DNA of 64,000 nucleotides from Candidatus Nanopelagicus hibericus (GTDB taxonomy: Bacteria; Actinomycetota; Actinomycetes; Nanopelagicales; Nanopelagicaceae), in NCBI RefSeq assembly GCF_002288005.1, contig NZ_CP016771.1, forward strand, positions 620,001 to 684,000, given 5' to 3'. The number at the start of each line of letters is the position of its first letter. Positions within the stretch are counted from its first letter, which is position 1. Position numbers and translations under genes: made by a program. Below are positions 52,432-62,581 of this stretch, one piece after another. A model generated the notes under the pieces. It ran no database searches, was not told the DNA's origin, and saw only the letters and a program-made list of their open reading frames with translations.

Positions 52432-54345
52432 TCAAGCATCTAAAATTTCACCCGTTTGCATATCTACCTTGGTTTCTGCTGAACCAAGTTTGATCTGATC
52501 TACAATTGATTTAGCCATCTTTTCACCGATCCCGGGCACAACTGCGATTTCTTCAATAGTTGCTGCCCTTAATGCGCTGACGGATCCGAAATGCGTTAAC
52601 AAAGCTTTTCGTCGCACCTCACCAAGGCCATGTACCTCATCAAGCAGAGATTCAAGCATTACTTTGGATCTCTTACTTCTATGAAAATTAATGGCAAATC
52701 TATGTGCCTCATCTCTAATTTTCTGTAAAAGGTAAAGCGCCTCGCTATGACGTGGAAAAATGATTGGTTCACTGTTGTTGGGAAGCCAAACCTCTTCTAG
52801 CCGCTTTGATAAACCACAAAGGGCAACATCATTTATGCCAAGTTCCCTGAGCGCATTGGCGGCTGCATTGACTTGTCCTTTACCACCATCGACTACAACT
52901 AATTGTGGTGGGTAAGCAAATTTAGGACGACCACCGCCTTGAGCAGTGGTCTCAGATATATCAATATTTTTCTCATCTAAGTAACGCTTAAATCTCCTAC
53001 TAATAACATGATGCATTGCTTTAGTGTCATCAAACTCAGACTCATCGGCAATAGAAAACCTACGATAATCACTTTTCTTTGGTTGCCCATCTTCAAAAAC
53101 CACCATGGAAGCCACCATGCTTGTTCCCTGAATATTTGAAATATCAAAGCATTCGATTCGAAGTGGTAATTCAACAAGCTCTAATTGCTCAGCAATATCT
53201 GCTAGAGCTCCTCCACTAACTGCAGCATCATTAGCTCGTTTACTTAAGTATTGAATTAGTGCCTGATTAGCGTTTCGTTTAACCATTTGCACTAGCTCTA
53301 GTTTTTCACCTCTAGCAGGTTGAATGACACTAACGTTTTTGCCGCGTTTTTCACTTAGCCACTGTTCCAGAACTGAAACATCAGTAGGCAATTTGTCTAC
53401 TAGAATTTCAGCCGGCGGGATAGCTTCTTCATATATCTTTGTCACTAAAGCGGAGATTATTGACTCTTCCTCTAATAAATTGGCTCTATCGATAATCCAA
53501 GATCTGGAGCCTGTAATTCTGCCAGCTGTAACCATAAATTGAGATAGAGCAGCATGTGTTATATCTTCATGAATAGATAAAACATCCGCATCGATGTTCT
53601 CATTTAAAAATCGATCTGTGGATTCAAAAGCCTTGTTTATTGCTTCCAGCTGGTCTCTTAATTTCGCCGCCTTTTCATACTCTTCGTCATTTGCTGCCGC
53701 TTGCATCTCTTTTTCAATTCTTATCGAAATCTCCTCTGGCGATTTTTCCAAGAATTGCACCATATCTTTTACCAATTTTTTGTGCTCTTCAATATTAACC
53801 CAGTCAACACATGGTGCTGCGCACTTTCCAATATCACCCAAAAGGCATTGGCGTTTGTTTCGTTTTGCCGTTTGAAAATTAGATTCACTACAAGTTCTTA
53901 CTGGATATATTTTAATTAAAGTTTCAAAAGTGCTACGTAACGCCCAGGCATGCGAATAAGGACCAAAATATTTAACACCGGGCATTTTTTTGGATCGAGA
54001 TATGAATAATCTCGGGTAATCTGCTGATAGGTCAATCGCTAGATATGGATACGATTTGTCATCTTTAAACTGCACATTGAAATCTGGGCTGTATTGCTTA
54101 ATCCAAGTAAATTCAAGTTGCAGTGCCTCGACTTCAGTATTAACCACAACCCAATCAACCCGATTAGCAGTGTTGACCATTCGTCTGGTTTTGATTTGTA
54201 AATTACTACCAAAATAAGAATTAAGTCGGTTTTTAATATTCTTGGCCTTGCCTACATAAATTACTTTGTCATCTTTATCAAAGAAGCGATAGACCCCAGG
54301 TTCAGTTGGTAAATTGCTAGGGCGATAACTCTTTGGATCTGCCAT
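52432..54345 (-). CDS. uvrC: Excinuclease subunit UvrC
   Basis: Makes both incisions in nucleotide excision repair. 637 residues: N-terminal GIY-YIG domain (PGVYRFFDKDDKVIYVGKAK), a UVR motif (NDEEYEKAAKLRDQLEAI), an RNase H-like domain with FDISNIQGT and VVDGGKGQV, and tandem HhH motifs at the end. It overlaps uvrA by 1 base (TAATG). Confidence 0.97.
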   Translation of the reverse strand: MADPKSYRPSNLPTEPGVYRFFDKDDKVIYVGKAKNIKNRLNSYFGSNLQIKTRRMVNTANRVDWVVVNTEVEALQLEFTWIKQYSPDFNVQFKDDKSYPYLAIDLSADYPRLFISRSKKMPGVKYFGPYSHAWALRSTFETLIKIYPVRTCSESNFQTAKRNKRQCLLGDIGKCAAPCVDWVNIEEHKKLVKDMVQFLEKSPEEISIRIEKEMQAAANDEEYEKAAKLRDQLEAINKAFESTDRFLNENIDADVLSIHEDITHAALSQFMVTAGRITGSRSWIIDRANLLEEESIISALVTKIYEEAIPPAEILVDKLPTDVSVLEQWLSEKRGKNVSVIQPARGEKLELVQMVKRNANQALIQYLSKRANDAAVSGGALADIAEQLELVELPLRIECFDISNIQGTSMVASMVVFEDGQPKKSDYRRFSIADESEFDDTKAMHHVISRRFKRYLDEKNIDISETTAQGGGRPKFAYPPQLVVVDGGKGQVNAAANALRELGINDVALCGLSKRLEEVWLPNNSEPIIFPRHSEALYLLQKIRDEAHRFAINFHRSKRSKVMLESLLDEVHGLGEVRRKALLTHFGSVSALRAATIEEIAVVPGIGEKMAKSIVDQIKLGSAETKVDMQTGEILDA

Positions 54346-57185
54346 TACTTTTTCAAACTGCCTGCTAGAAATTTTCCGGTATAGCTTTTGGTATTCTTTA
54401 CAATCTCTTCTGGTCTACCTTCGGCAACAACTAACCCACCACCAGAACCACCCTCTGGACCAAGATCAATCACCCAATCAGCACACTTAATTACATCCAA
54501 ATTGTGCTCAATTACTACGACTGTGTTGCCGGTATCAACTAATCTATTAAGAACTAGAAGCAATTTTCTCACATCTTCAAAGTGCAAACCAGTTGTAGGT
54601 TCATCAAGCACATAAATGGTTCGTCCAGTTGATCTGCGCTGAAGTTCAGTTGCGAGTTTCACCCGCTGTGCCTCACCGCCAGAAAGTGTGGGAGCTGATT
54701 GACCAAGCCTCACATACCCGAGCCCCACATCACAAAGGGTTTTTAGAAATCTGGCAATTGCTGGAACAGATTCAAAGAAACTATTAGCCTCTTCAATCGA
54801 CATATCTAATACTTGGGCAATTGTTTTACTCTTGTAATGCACTTCTAAAGTTTCCCGATTGTACCTAGCACCATGGCAAACTTCACAAGGTACGTAAACA
54901 TCAGGCAAGAAATTCATTTCAATGGTGATAGTTCCATCACCAGCACAGTTTTCACACCGGCCGCCTTTCACATTGAACGAGAATCGCCCTTGTTGATATC
55001 CGCGAACCTTTGCTTCACTAGTTTCGGCGAATAATGCTCTTACTTTGTCAAATACTCCGGTATAGGTGGCTGGGTTTGACCGTGGAGTTCTGCCAATTGG
55101 TGATTGATCAACATGGACAACTTTATCTAACTGGTCTAAACCAGTAATTGTACGATGTCTACCTGGAACAATTCTTGCTCCATTCAGTTTATTTGCTAGA
55201 ACTGAATATAATATGTCATTCACGAGTGTAGATTTTCCAGATCCGCTGACACCAGTAACAGCGACAAAGACTGATAATGGAAAAGTAACATCAATATCTT
55301 GTAAATTATTTTCCTTAGCGGATTTAACTGTTACCGATTTTTTTACATCTATTGGTCGTCGTTTTTTAGGAACCGCAATTACGGATTTGCCCGACAGATA
55401 TGCACCAGTTATTGATTCTTTATTTGCAATCAATTCTTCATAGCTTCCAGATGAAACTACTTTCCCACCATGCTCACCCGCGCCTGGACCGATATCTACG
55501 ATCCAATCCGCAGTTCTGATTGTCTCCTCGTCATGCTCAACAACAATTAATGTATTTCCTAAGTCTCTTAACTTAGTTAATGTTTCAATTAACTTCCGAT
55601 TATCTCGTTGATGCAAGCCAATACTCGGTTCATCCAAAACATATAAAACACCAGTCAGTCCAGACCCGATTTGTGTTGCCAGCCTAATTCGCTGTGCTTC
55701 GCCACCAGATAATGTTGCGGCTGGCCTTGAAAGAGATAAGTAATCCAATCCCACATCTAATAGGAATCCAAGTCTTGCGTGCACCTCCTTCAGTACTCGT
55801 TCGGCAATTTTCTTTTGACGTGCCGAAAGTGAAATTTCCTTTAAGAACTTTGCACATTCTGATATTGAAAACTCACAAATTTGAGCAATGTTTTTACCAC
55901 CTAAGGTCACTGCCAAAACTTCAGGTTTTAATCTACTTCCACTACAAACCGGGCAAGGGGTCTGCCGCATATATGACTCATATTTCTCACGGCTATAATC
56001 ACTATCAGTTTCACTGTGCTTGCGTTGGATAAATGAAACCACACCTTCAAATCCAGTTGAGTAATTGCGAACTCTGCCATATCGATTCTTATATTTAACA
56101 TGAACCTCGTATTCGTAGCCATATAAGAGGGCACTCTTCGCCTTTTCAGACAATTTCTTCCACGGGGTGTCCAAGGAAAATTTCACATCGGTGGCAAGGG
56201 CTTCAACAAGTCGCAAAAAGTACTCGGAAGATTGCCGAGAACCCCATGGCGCAATCGCACCTTCATTAATCGAAATAGAGTCATCGGGAATTACTAACTC
56301 TTGATCAACCTCCAGCTTGGTCCCAATTCCCGTGCATTCTGGGCATGCTCCAAAAGGCGAGTTAAATGAAAAGGAACGAGGCTCAAGCTCCTCAAATGAC
56401 AATTCACAATCATGACAGGCCATGTGTTCACTGAAGGTTTTTTCTTTGTCGGGTGTGCCAACTTTGGTATCCACAAAATCAAGAATCACTAAACCGTTTG
56501 CTAGCCTCAGAGCCGTTTCAATGGAGTCGGTAATTCTAGATTTACTCTCAGGCTTAACGCTAAGGCGATCAATAACTACCTCTACCGTGTGTTTTTCCTG
56601 TTTCTTAAGTTTTGGGACTTCAGATATTTGATAAACGGTGCCATCAACTCGCACTCTTGAATAACCCTGCGTTGTGTAATCTTTGAAAAGGTCGGCAAAC
56701 TCACCTTTTCTTGCCCTGATAACTGGGGCCAAAACCTGAAATTTACTACCCTCCTGCATTTGCAAGATTTGATCCACAATATTTTGGGGGGTCTGCTTTG
56801 CTATTTCTTTACCGCACTTAGGACAGTGGGGCTTTCCCGCTCTAGCAAAAAGTAATCTTAAGTAGTCATAGACCTCAGTAATTGTGCCCACAGTTGATCG
56901 TGGATTTCGATTGGTCGATTTTTGGTCGATAGATACGGCTGGCGAGAGCCCTTCAATGAAATCTACATCTGGTTTATCCATCTGACCCAAAAATTGCCGA
57001 GCATAAGCAGATAAGGATTCAACATATCGTCGCTGCCCTTCGGCGAAAATTGTGTCAAACGCCAAGGAAGATTTACCAGAGCCAGATAATCCAGTAAAGA
57101 CAATTAGAGCGTTTCTTGGCATATCCAAAGAAACATTTTTTAAGTTGTGCTCTCTCGCACCACGCACTATTAAGCGATCATTCAC
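54345..57185 (-). CDS. uvrA: Excinuclease subunit UvrA
   Basis: Damage-recognition ATPase. 946 residues with two ABC modules: Walker [10 protein letters not shown] and GVSGSGKST, and signatures [12 protein letters not shown] and [12 protein letters not shown]. Zinc modules include [21 protein letters not shown] and the C-terminal CENCAGDG...CEVCHGARY. The start is a GTG overlapping the uvrB stop by 1 base. Confidence 0.97.
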   Translation of the reverse strand: MNDRLIVRGAREHNLKNVSLDMPRNALIVFTGLSGSGKSSLAFDTIFAEGQRRYVESLSAYARQFLGQMDKPDVDFIEGLSPAVSIDQKSTNRNPRSTVGTITEVYDYLRLLFARAGKPHCPKCGKEIAKQTPQNIVDQILQMQEGSKFQVLAPVIRARKGEFADLFKDYTTQGYSRVRVDGTVYQISEVPKLKKQEKHTVEVVIDRLSVKPESKSRITDSIETALRLANGLVILDFVDTKVGTPDKEKTFSEHMACHDCELSFEELEPRSFSFNSPFGACPECTGIGTKLEVDQELVIPDDSISINEGAIAPWGSRQSSEYFLRLVEALATDVKFSLDTPWKKLSEKAKSALLYGYEYEVHVKYKNRYGRVRNYSTGFEGVVSFIQRKHSETDSDYSREKYESYMRQTPCPVCSGSRLKPEVLAVTLGGKNIAQICEFSISECAKFLKEISLSARQKKIAERVLKEVHARLGFLLDVGLDYLSLSRPAATLSGGEAQRIRLATQIGSGLTGVLYVLDEPSIGLHQRDNRKLIETLTKLRDLGNTLIVVEHDEETIRTADWIVDIGPGAGEHGGKVVSSGSYEELIANKESITGAYLSGKSVIAVPKKRRPIDVKKSVTVKSAKENNLQDIDVTFPLSVFVAVTGVSGSGKSTLVNDILYSVLANKLNGARIVPGRHRTITGLDQLDKVVHVDQSPIGRTPRSNPATYTGVFDKVRALFAETSEAKVRGYQQGRFSFNVKGGRCENCAGDGTITIEMNFLPDVYVPCEVCHGARYNRETLEVHYKSKTIAQVLDMSIEEANSFFESVPAIARFLKTLCDVGLGYVRLGQSAPTLSGGEAQRVKLATELQRRSTGRTIYVLDEPTTGLHFEDVRKLLLVLNRLVDTGNTVVVIEHNLDVIKCADWVIDLGPEGGSGGGLVVAEGRPEEIVKNTKSYTGKFLAGSLKK

Positions 57186-59254
57186 TAGTTGCCTGCCTCC
57201 TGCATTCCTTTTAATTCCCGCTTCAGCTCTCGAATCTCATCTCGAAGTCTTGCGGCGAGTTCAAAACTTAATTCTGATGCTGCTAGCTTCATTTGTTCCG
57301 TTAGTGACTCGATTAAAGCCATTAGTTCTTGACGAGGTAGGGAGTGAGCGTTTTTACTATATACACCACTAGTAAATCCGATTTTCTTACTTTTCGCTGC
57401 TAAATCCTCTGTGTCATCCACCTCTTTTGTAATGAGATCCGTAATGTCCGCAATCTTTTTTCGTAGCGGCGTAGGGTCGATTCCATGTTCGGTGTTGTAG
57501 GCCACTTGTTTTGCGCGCCTGCGATTGGTCTCATCTATCGCATTTGTCATTGACTTGGTCATATTGGCTGCATACATATGAACTTCTCCGGAAACATTTC
57601 GTGCCGCTCTACCAATTGTTTGAATTAATGAGGTGGTTGACCTTAAGAATCCCTCTTTGTCGGCATCTAAAATTGCAACCAAGGAAACTTCGGGTAAATC
57701 TAATCCTTCACGCAAAAGATTAATCCCTATCAATACATCATATTCACCACTTCGAAGCTCTCTTAATAACTCAACTCGCCTTAAAGTATCTACCTCTGAA
57801 TGCAGGTACCTAACCCGCACGCCTAGCCCCAACATATAATCAGTTAAATCCTCTGACATTTTTTTAGTGAGTGTTGTTACTAAAACTCGTTCGTTCTTCT
57901 CTGCTCGAATTCGGATCTCATTAACTAGATCATCAATCTGACCCTTAATCGGTTTAACGACGATCTTTGGATCTACCAATCCAGTAGGGCGTATAACCTG
58001 TTCAACTACATCATTATTTGTTTTTTCCAATTCATACTTGCCTGGCGTAGCAGAGAGATAAACCTTCTGACCGCATCTTTCCAGGAATTCGGTGAACTTG
58101 AGCGGACGATTATCCATGGCACTTGGCAAGCGAAACCCGTGTTCTACCAATGTTCGTTTACGCGCGGCATCACCTTCGTGCATTGCGCCAATCTGGGGCA
58201 CGGTCACATGAGATTCATCAATTACTACGAGAAAATCTTCTGGAAAATAATCAAGCAAACAGTTCGGAGCCGAACCAGCTGCTCTGCCATCTAGGTGTCT
58301 AGAATAATTCTCAATACCTGAACAAAAACCTAGTTGTTTCATCATCTCAATATCAAAGGTTGTACGCATTCTTATCCTCTGAGCCTCAAGCAATTTACCA
58401 GCACGCTCAAATTCATCAATTCGTTTCTCAAGATCAACTTCAATTTCATTAATTGCCCGCTCCATGGTTTCAGGTCCTGCTGCATAGTGTGTAGCAGGAA
58501 ATACATACATCTCACTTTCATCACGAACTATTTCGCCAGTTAGCGGATGTAGGGTCATTATTTTTTCAATCTCATCTCCAAACATTTCAATACGCAGCGC
58601 CAGCTCCTCATACATTGGAATAATCTCGATAGTGTCACCTCTAACCCTAAAAGTGCCTCGCTCAAATGCCATGTCATTTCGTTTGTATTGAATATCAACA
58701 AACTTTCGTAAAAGTTGATTGCGATCTATCGAATCGCCAACTTTTAATCGGACCATACGATCTACATACTCTTGTGGTGTGCCTAACCCATATATACAAG
58801 AAACGGTTGCGACAACAATTACATCTCTTCTGGTAAGCAATGAATTTGTGGCTGAGTGCCTTAAACGCTCGACCTCATCATTAACCGATGAATCTTTTTC
58901 GATAAATGTATCGGTTTGGGGCACATATGCTTCTGGCTGGTAGTAGTCGTAATAGGATACAAAATACTCAACTGCATTTTTTGGTAGTAGCTCTTTAAAT
59001 TCGTTTGCCAATTGAGCAGCCAGCGTTTTATTTGGCGCGATTACAAGCGTTGGCCTTTGTACCTGCTCAATTAACCATGCAGTCGTTGCAGATTTTCCAG
59101 TACCGGTCGCCCCTAAAAGCACGACATCTTGCTCACCTTTTGCGAGCCTATCGACCAGATTTGCAATCGCAGAGGGTTGGTCTCCTGAAGGTATGTAATC
59201 ACTTATTACTTTGAAGGGCTCCACCCTTCGAGTTAAATCAGATACTGGTCTCAT
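57185..59254 (-). CDS. uvrB: Excinuclease subunit UvrB
   Basis: Helicase-like damage-verification subunit. 689 residues from the ATG at 59254, which overlaps the coaE stop by 1 base; a longer frame to 59290 is less likely because it would overlap coaE by 37 bases. Walker [12 protein letters not shown], beta-hairpin [12 protein letters not shown], Walker [11 protein letters not shown], motif VI region QTIGRAARN and a C-terminal UVR motif. Confidence 0.97.
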   Translation of the reverse strand: MRPVSDLTRRVEPFKVISDYIPSGDQPSAIANLVDRLAKGEQDVVLLGATGTGKSATTAWLIEQVQRPTLVIAPNKTLAAQLANEFKELLPKNAVEYFVSYYDYYQPEAYVPQTDTFIEKDSSVNDEVERLRHSATNSLLTRRDVIVVATVSCIYGLGTPQEYVDRMVRLKVGDSIDRNQLLRKFVDIQYKRNDMAFERGTFRVRGDTIEIIPMYEELALRIEMFGDEIEKIMTLHPLTGEIVRDESEMYVFPATHYAAGPETMERAINEIEVDLEKRIDEFERAGKLLEAQRIRMRTTFDIEMMKQLGFCSGIENYSRHLDGRAAGSAPNCLLDYFPEDFLVVIDESHVTVPQIGAMHEGDAARKRTLVEHGFRLPSAMDNRPLKFTEFLERCGQKVYLSATPGKYELEKTNNDVVEQVIRPTGLVDPKIVVKPIKGQIDDLVNEIRIRAEKNERVLVTTLTKKMSEDLTDYMLGLGVRVRYLHSEVDTLRRVELLRELRSGEYDVLIGINLLREGLDLPEVSLVAILDADKEGFLRSTTSLIQTIGRAARNVSGEVHMYAANMTKSMTNAIDETNRRRAKQVAYNTEHGIDPTPLRKKIADITDLITKEVDDTEDLAAKSKKIGFTSGVYSKNAHSLPRQELMALIESLTEQMKLAASELSFELAARLRDEIRELKRELKGMQEAGN

Positions 59255-59850
59255 CAATGGCCCTTGTTTTTGCTCTTCAAAATCTCCCAAATTTTCTCAA
59301 CCTGATCACGCAACTCTGATTCACTTTTTTCATTCACTATTACGTTGTCAGCGATAGATTCCCGCTCATAATCAGTGGCCTGCGCCAGCATTCTTTGTTG
59401 GATCTGATGGAGAGTAAGACCCTTCTTTGTCAACCTTTGAGATCTAATCGCTTCATCTGCTGACACAGTTATTATGTGGTCAAATTTATAATTGTTTTTT
59501 GATTCAATCAGTAAGGGTATTTGATTTATAACGATGCTATTTTCATCTGCAGCTTCTACTGCTTCCGTAAATGCTTTTCTTATCAACGGATGTGTTATTT
59601 GCTCAAGTAAAGCTCGTTTTTCAGCATCCTTAAAAACCAGTGCAGCTAAGGATGTACGATCGAGATCACCATTTTTGAGTACACCGTCACCAAAGGCTGC
59701 TACAACCTGATCAAAACCATTACTGCCACGTTCGACAACTTCTCGCGCCAGTTGATCGGAATCAATTACTACAGCACCAAGATCTGCAAACATTTGCCCA
59801 ACCATGCTTTTGCCAGATCCGATTCCGCCAGTGAGTGCAACGATTAACAT
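59254..59850 (-). CDS. coaE: Dephospho-CoA kinase
   Basis: Final step of coenzyme A synthesis. 198 residues with P-loop GGIGSGKS at 8-15, [13 protein letters not shown], and HPLIRKAF. Single kinase domain, without the C-terminal GrpB-like extension found in mycobacteria. Follows the rpsA terminator and has its own candidate -10. Confidence 0.95.
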   Translation of the reverse strand: MLIVALTGGIGSGKSMVGQMFADLGAVVIDSDQLAREVVERGSNGFDQVVAAFGDGVLKNGDLDRTSLAALVFKDAEKRALLEQITHPLIRKAFTEAVEAADENSIVINQIPLLIESKNNYKFDHIITVSADEAIRSQRLTKKGLTLHQIQQRMLAQATDYERESIADNVIVNEKSESELRDQVEKIWEILKSKNKGH

Positions 59851-59857
59851 GAGTTAA

Positions 59858-59863
59858 ACCTTA
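59858..59863 (-). promoter_or_regulatory. -10 element of coaE (leaderless type)
   Basis: TAAGGT on the minus strand, 7 bases before the coaE ATG, placed directly after the rpsA terminator U-tract. Confidence 0.5.
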
Positions 59864-59869
59864 CCCAAT

Positions 59870-59898
59870 AAAAAAACGGCCCCAGTTTCCAGGGGCCG
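59870..59898 (-). terminator. Intrinsic terminator of rpsA
   Basis: Arms CGGCCCC (59892-59898, minus strand) and GGGGCCG (59877-59883) with an 8-base loop, followed by seven U (59870-59876). Confidence 0.9.
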
Positions 59899-59913
59899 CT
59901 GTTAGGTTAATTA

Positions 59914-61248
59914 CTACTCTGCTGCAGGGGCCGCAGCATCAGCCGCTTTTGCCTCTGCTTTTTGTTTCTTATGTGCCATGAATCGTGATTGCGCCTCAGC
60001 ATATTGACGATCCCACTCTTCACGCTGGCTTTCAAATCCTGGCTTCCATTCCTGAGTTTGAGGGTCAAATCCCTCTGGATAAATAAAATTACCAGCGGCG
60101 TCATAACGCGCTGGCATTCCATACTGCGCTGGATCAAAAGCCTCTATTTCAACCTCTTGACCTTCATTGGCTTGTTTCAAGGAAAGTGAAATACGACGTC
60201 GCTCCAAATCAATATCTATAATTTTCACAAACAACTTGTCGCCAACTTGTACAACCTGTTCTGGGATTTCCACATGACGTCCGGCAAGCTCTGAAATGTG
60301 TACCAATCCTTCAATCCCCTCAAACACTTTGATGAAAGCACCAAACGGAACTAACTTAGTTACCTCACCTGGAACTACTTGATTAATTGTGTGAGTTCGA
60401 GCAAAAGCCTGCCAAGGATCCTCTTGGGTTGCTTTAAGAGATAGTGACACACGCTCTCGCTCAAAATCAATCTCCATAACTTCAACGGTTACTTCATTGC
60501 CAACCTCAACTACCTCAGATGGATGATCAATATGTTTCCAAGAAAGCTCTGAAACATGGACTAAGCCATCAACTCCACCAAGGTCAACAAATGCGCCAAA
60601 GTTAACGATAGAAGAAATAACGCCAGTCCTTACCTGACCCTTTTGTAATTGATTTAAAAATGTGGTTCGGGATGCAGATTGGGATTGCTCAAGAAATGCT
60701 CGGCGGGATAAGACAACATTGTTTCGATTCTTATCCAACTCAATGATCCGACATTCAACCTGTTGGCCTAAATAAGGAGTTAGGTCACGAACACGACGCA
60801 TCTCAACTAAGGAAGCTGGCAGGAATCCTCTCAAGCCGATATCAACAATCAAGCCGCCTTTGACAACTTCGATTACAGTTCCAGTAACTACTTCATCTCG
60901 CTCTTTTTTGCCCTCAACATCGCCCCATGCTTGTTCGTATTGGGCGCGCTTCTTAGAAAGTATTAAGCGTCCTTCTTTATCCTCTTTTTGTAATACTAAA
61001 GCTTCAATACGATCGCCTACTTTTACCAATTCACTTGGATCTACATCATGGCGAATAGAAAGTTCTCTGGAAGGGATAACTCCTTCGGTTTTATATCCGA
61101 TGTCTAATAAAACTTCTTCTCGGTCTATCTGAACAACAGTTCCGGTGACTAAATCTCCGTCATTAAAATTTTTGATTGTTCCTTCAATTGCGGCTAAAAA
61201 ATCTTCAGCAGTTCCAACGTCATTTACGGCGATTTGAGAGGGGGTCAT
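59914..61248 (-). CDS. rpsA: Ribosomal protein S1
   Basis: mRNA-binding 30S protein. 444 residues from the ATG at 61248 (MTPSQIAVNDVG, the usual actinobacterial N-terminus); a TTG 30 bases upstream is rejected. Four S1 OB repeats are recognisable, the last two as VNFGAFVDLGGVDGLVHVSEL and VPFGAFIKVFEGIEGLVHISEL, and the protein ends in an Ala/Glu-rich tail. It ends at a strong terminator. TACACC lies 6 bases before the ATG, a weak match to the leaderless pattern. Confidence 0.95.
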   Translation of the reverse strand: MTPSQIAVNDVGTAEDFLAAIEGTIKNFNDGDLVTGTVVQIDREEVLLDIGYKTEGVIPSRELSIRHDVDPSELVKVGDRIEALVLQKEDKEGRLILSKKRAQYEQAWGDVEGKKERDEVVTGTVIEVVKGGLIVDIGLRGFLPASLVEMRRVRDLTPYLGQQVECRIIELDKNRNNVVLSRRAFLEQSQSASRTTFLNQLQKGQVRTGVISSIVNFGAFVDLGGVDGLVHVSELSWKHIDHPSEVVEVGNEVTVEVMEIDFERERVSLSLKATQEDPWQAFARTHTINQVVPGEVTKLVPFGAFIKVFEGIEGLVHISELAGRHVEIPEQVVQVGDKLFVKIIDIDLERRRISLSLKQANEGQEVEIEAFDPAQYGMPARYDAAGNFIYPEGFDPQTQEWKPGFESQREEWDRQYAEAQSRFMAHKKQKAEAKAADAAAPAAE

Positions 61249-61254
61249 TAGATA

Positions 61255-61260
61255 GGTGTA
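61255..61260 (-). promoter_or_regulatory. Possible -10 element of rpsA
   Basis: TACACC on the minus strand, exactly 6 bases before the rpsA ATG. It lacks the final T of TANNNT, so this is a weak call supported only by spacing. Confidence 0.25.
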
Positions 61261-61342
61261 CTCCGAGGGGTAAAACAACTAGTAGGGACAGGGACGGGCA
61301 AGGTTACTTTCAATCACTCGTTAGGGTCAAACTGAAGAGGTC

Positions 61343-61348
61343 TACAAT
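61343..61348 (+). promoter_or_regulatory. -10 element of the MFS permease gene (leaderless type)
   Basis: TACAAT, exactly 6 bases before the ATG at 61355; no ribosome site between. Confidence 0.55.
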
Positions 61349-61354
61349 CAGGTA

Positions 61355-62581
61355 ATGAGCAGATATTCGCAGGTTCTAAGTAATAAATCAGGGCAATATC
61401 TGTTAATCAGCTCATTTCCAGCCCGCTTAGCCTACGGAATGATCTCTCTTAGTATTTTCTTCAAAGTTCAGCAAGAAACCGGATCAATTGCAATTGCTGG
61501 TCTGGCCACTGGAGTTAATGGAATTACTGGCGCAACCACAGCTGGTCTCCGTGGTTCACTAATCGACAAATTTGGTATGAAAATTCCCTTACGCCTTTTT
61601 GCTCCAAGCTATGCCTTACTGATATTGCTTTTCTCCACAGGAACGTCCAAAAGTGAGTTAGTGGTGTTTGCGGCCATTTTAGGATTTTCTGCGCCCCCTA
61701 TAAATTTGTCAGTTCGGCCATTATGGAAGGTAACTGTACCTAAGGATCAAATTAGAACTGCCTACGCAATTGATACCGCAGTTATGAACTCTGTAGGAGT
61801 ATTCGGCCCTCTTGCTGCAACATCAATTTCTTTAACTTATGGTCCAGTTAAAGCTTTACAAATGTGTTCGGCATTAATCTTTATTGGCGGAGCAGCACTT
61901 TCGTTATCGCCACAACTTAGGAACTGGCAACCCGAAAAGAAGACTGCTAATGATCTAGCTGTTTGGCGCACTCCTGCTATGCAATTGTTGATGCTTGAAG
62001 GTGTCTTTATCGGTCTGGGTTGGGGAGCATTTGATATAGCAATTCCTGCCTTTACCACTCTTGAAAATATTCCACAGAGGACTGGGATAATTTTTGCGGT
62101 GATGGCGGCTGGGAATGTGATTGGCGGACTGGTTGCAGGCATGGTTTCAAAAAAGACATCATCTTTTACTGCATTTAAGCGGATCTACTTGTTCTGGTTT
62201 ATTTTCTCACTGCCACTTGCCTTTACATACCCAGATTGGTCAATGATGATCGTCACCGCCGCGATGAGCTTGATGGCTGGCGGTTTACAAGTTTTTTACT
62301 TAGAAATAAGTGAGGCTGTTAGACCCAAAGGAACAGCTGTTGCTGCACTGGGCTGGTTGTGGACCGTTGAAGGAACCTTTGCTTCGCTGGGAGCGGCACT
62401 AGGTGGATTTGTCTCTGAACATTACTCACCGAGATATTGCTTAGCCCTGACTACCGTTTGTGTTGGTATTGGTTACTTAATTATGCGTGGCGGATCTGGA
62501 TTGTTAAAAGCTGCCGATCGAATTCCATCTGAGGATGAAGATATTGATGCATTGGGAGCAAACCTAAATACCAATAAGTAA
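61355..62581 (+). CDS. MFS-type membrane transporter of unknown substrate
   Basis: 408 residues, about 12 transmembrane helices, with an MFS A-type loop (GSLIDKFGMKIPLRLF) after helix 2 and a hydrophilic central loop around RNWQPEKKTANDL. Similar actinobacterial proteins are usually annotated only as MFS transporters. It lies divergent from rpsA and ends immediately at the polA stop codon, with no base between. Confidence 0.85.
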   Translation: MSRYSQVLSNKSGQYLLISSFPARLAYGMISLSIFFKVQQETGSIAIAGLATGVNGITGATTAGLRGSLIDKFGMKIPLRLFAPSYALLILLFSTGTSKSELVVFAAILGFSAPPINLSVRPLWKVTVPKDQIRTAYAIDTAVMNSVGVFGPLAATSISLTYGPVKALQMCSALIFIGGAALSLSPQLRNWQPEKKTANDLAVWRTPAMQLLMLEGVFIGLGWGAFDIAIPAFTTLENIPQRTGIIFAVMAAGNVIGGLVAGMVSKKTSSFTAFKRIYLFWFIFSLPLAFTYPDWSMMIVTAAMSLMAGGLQVFYLEISEAVRPKGTAVAALGWLWTVEGTFASLGAALGGFVSEHYSPRYCLALTTVCVGIGYLIMRGGSGLLKAADRIPSEDEDIDALGANLNTNK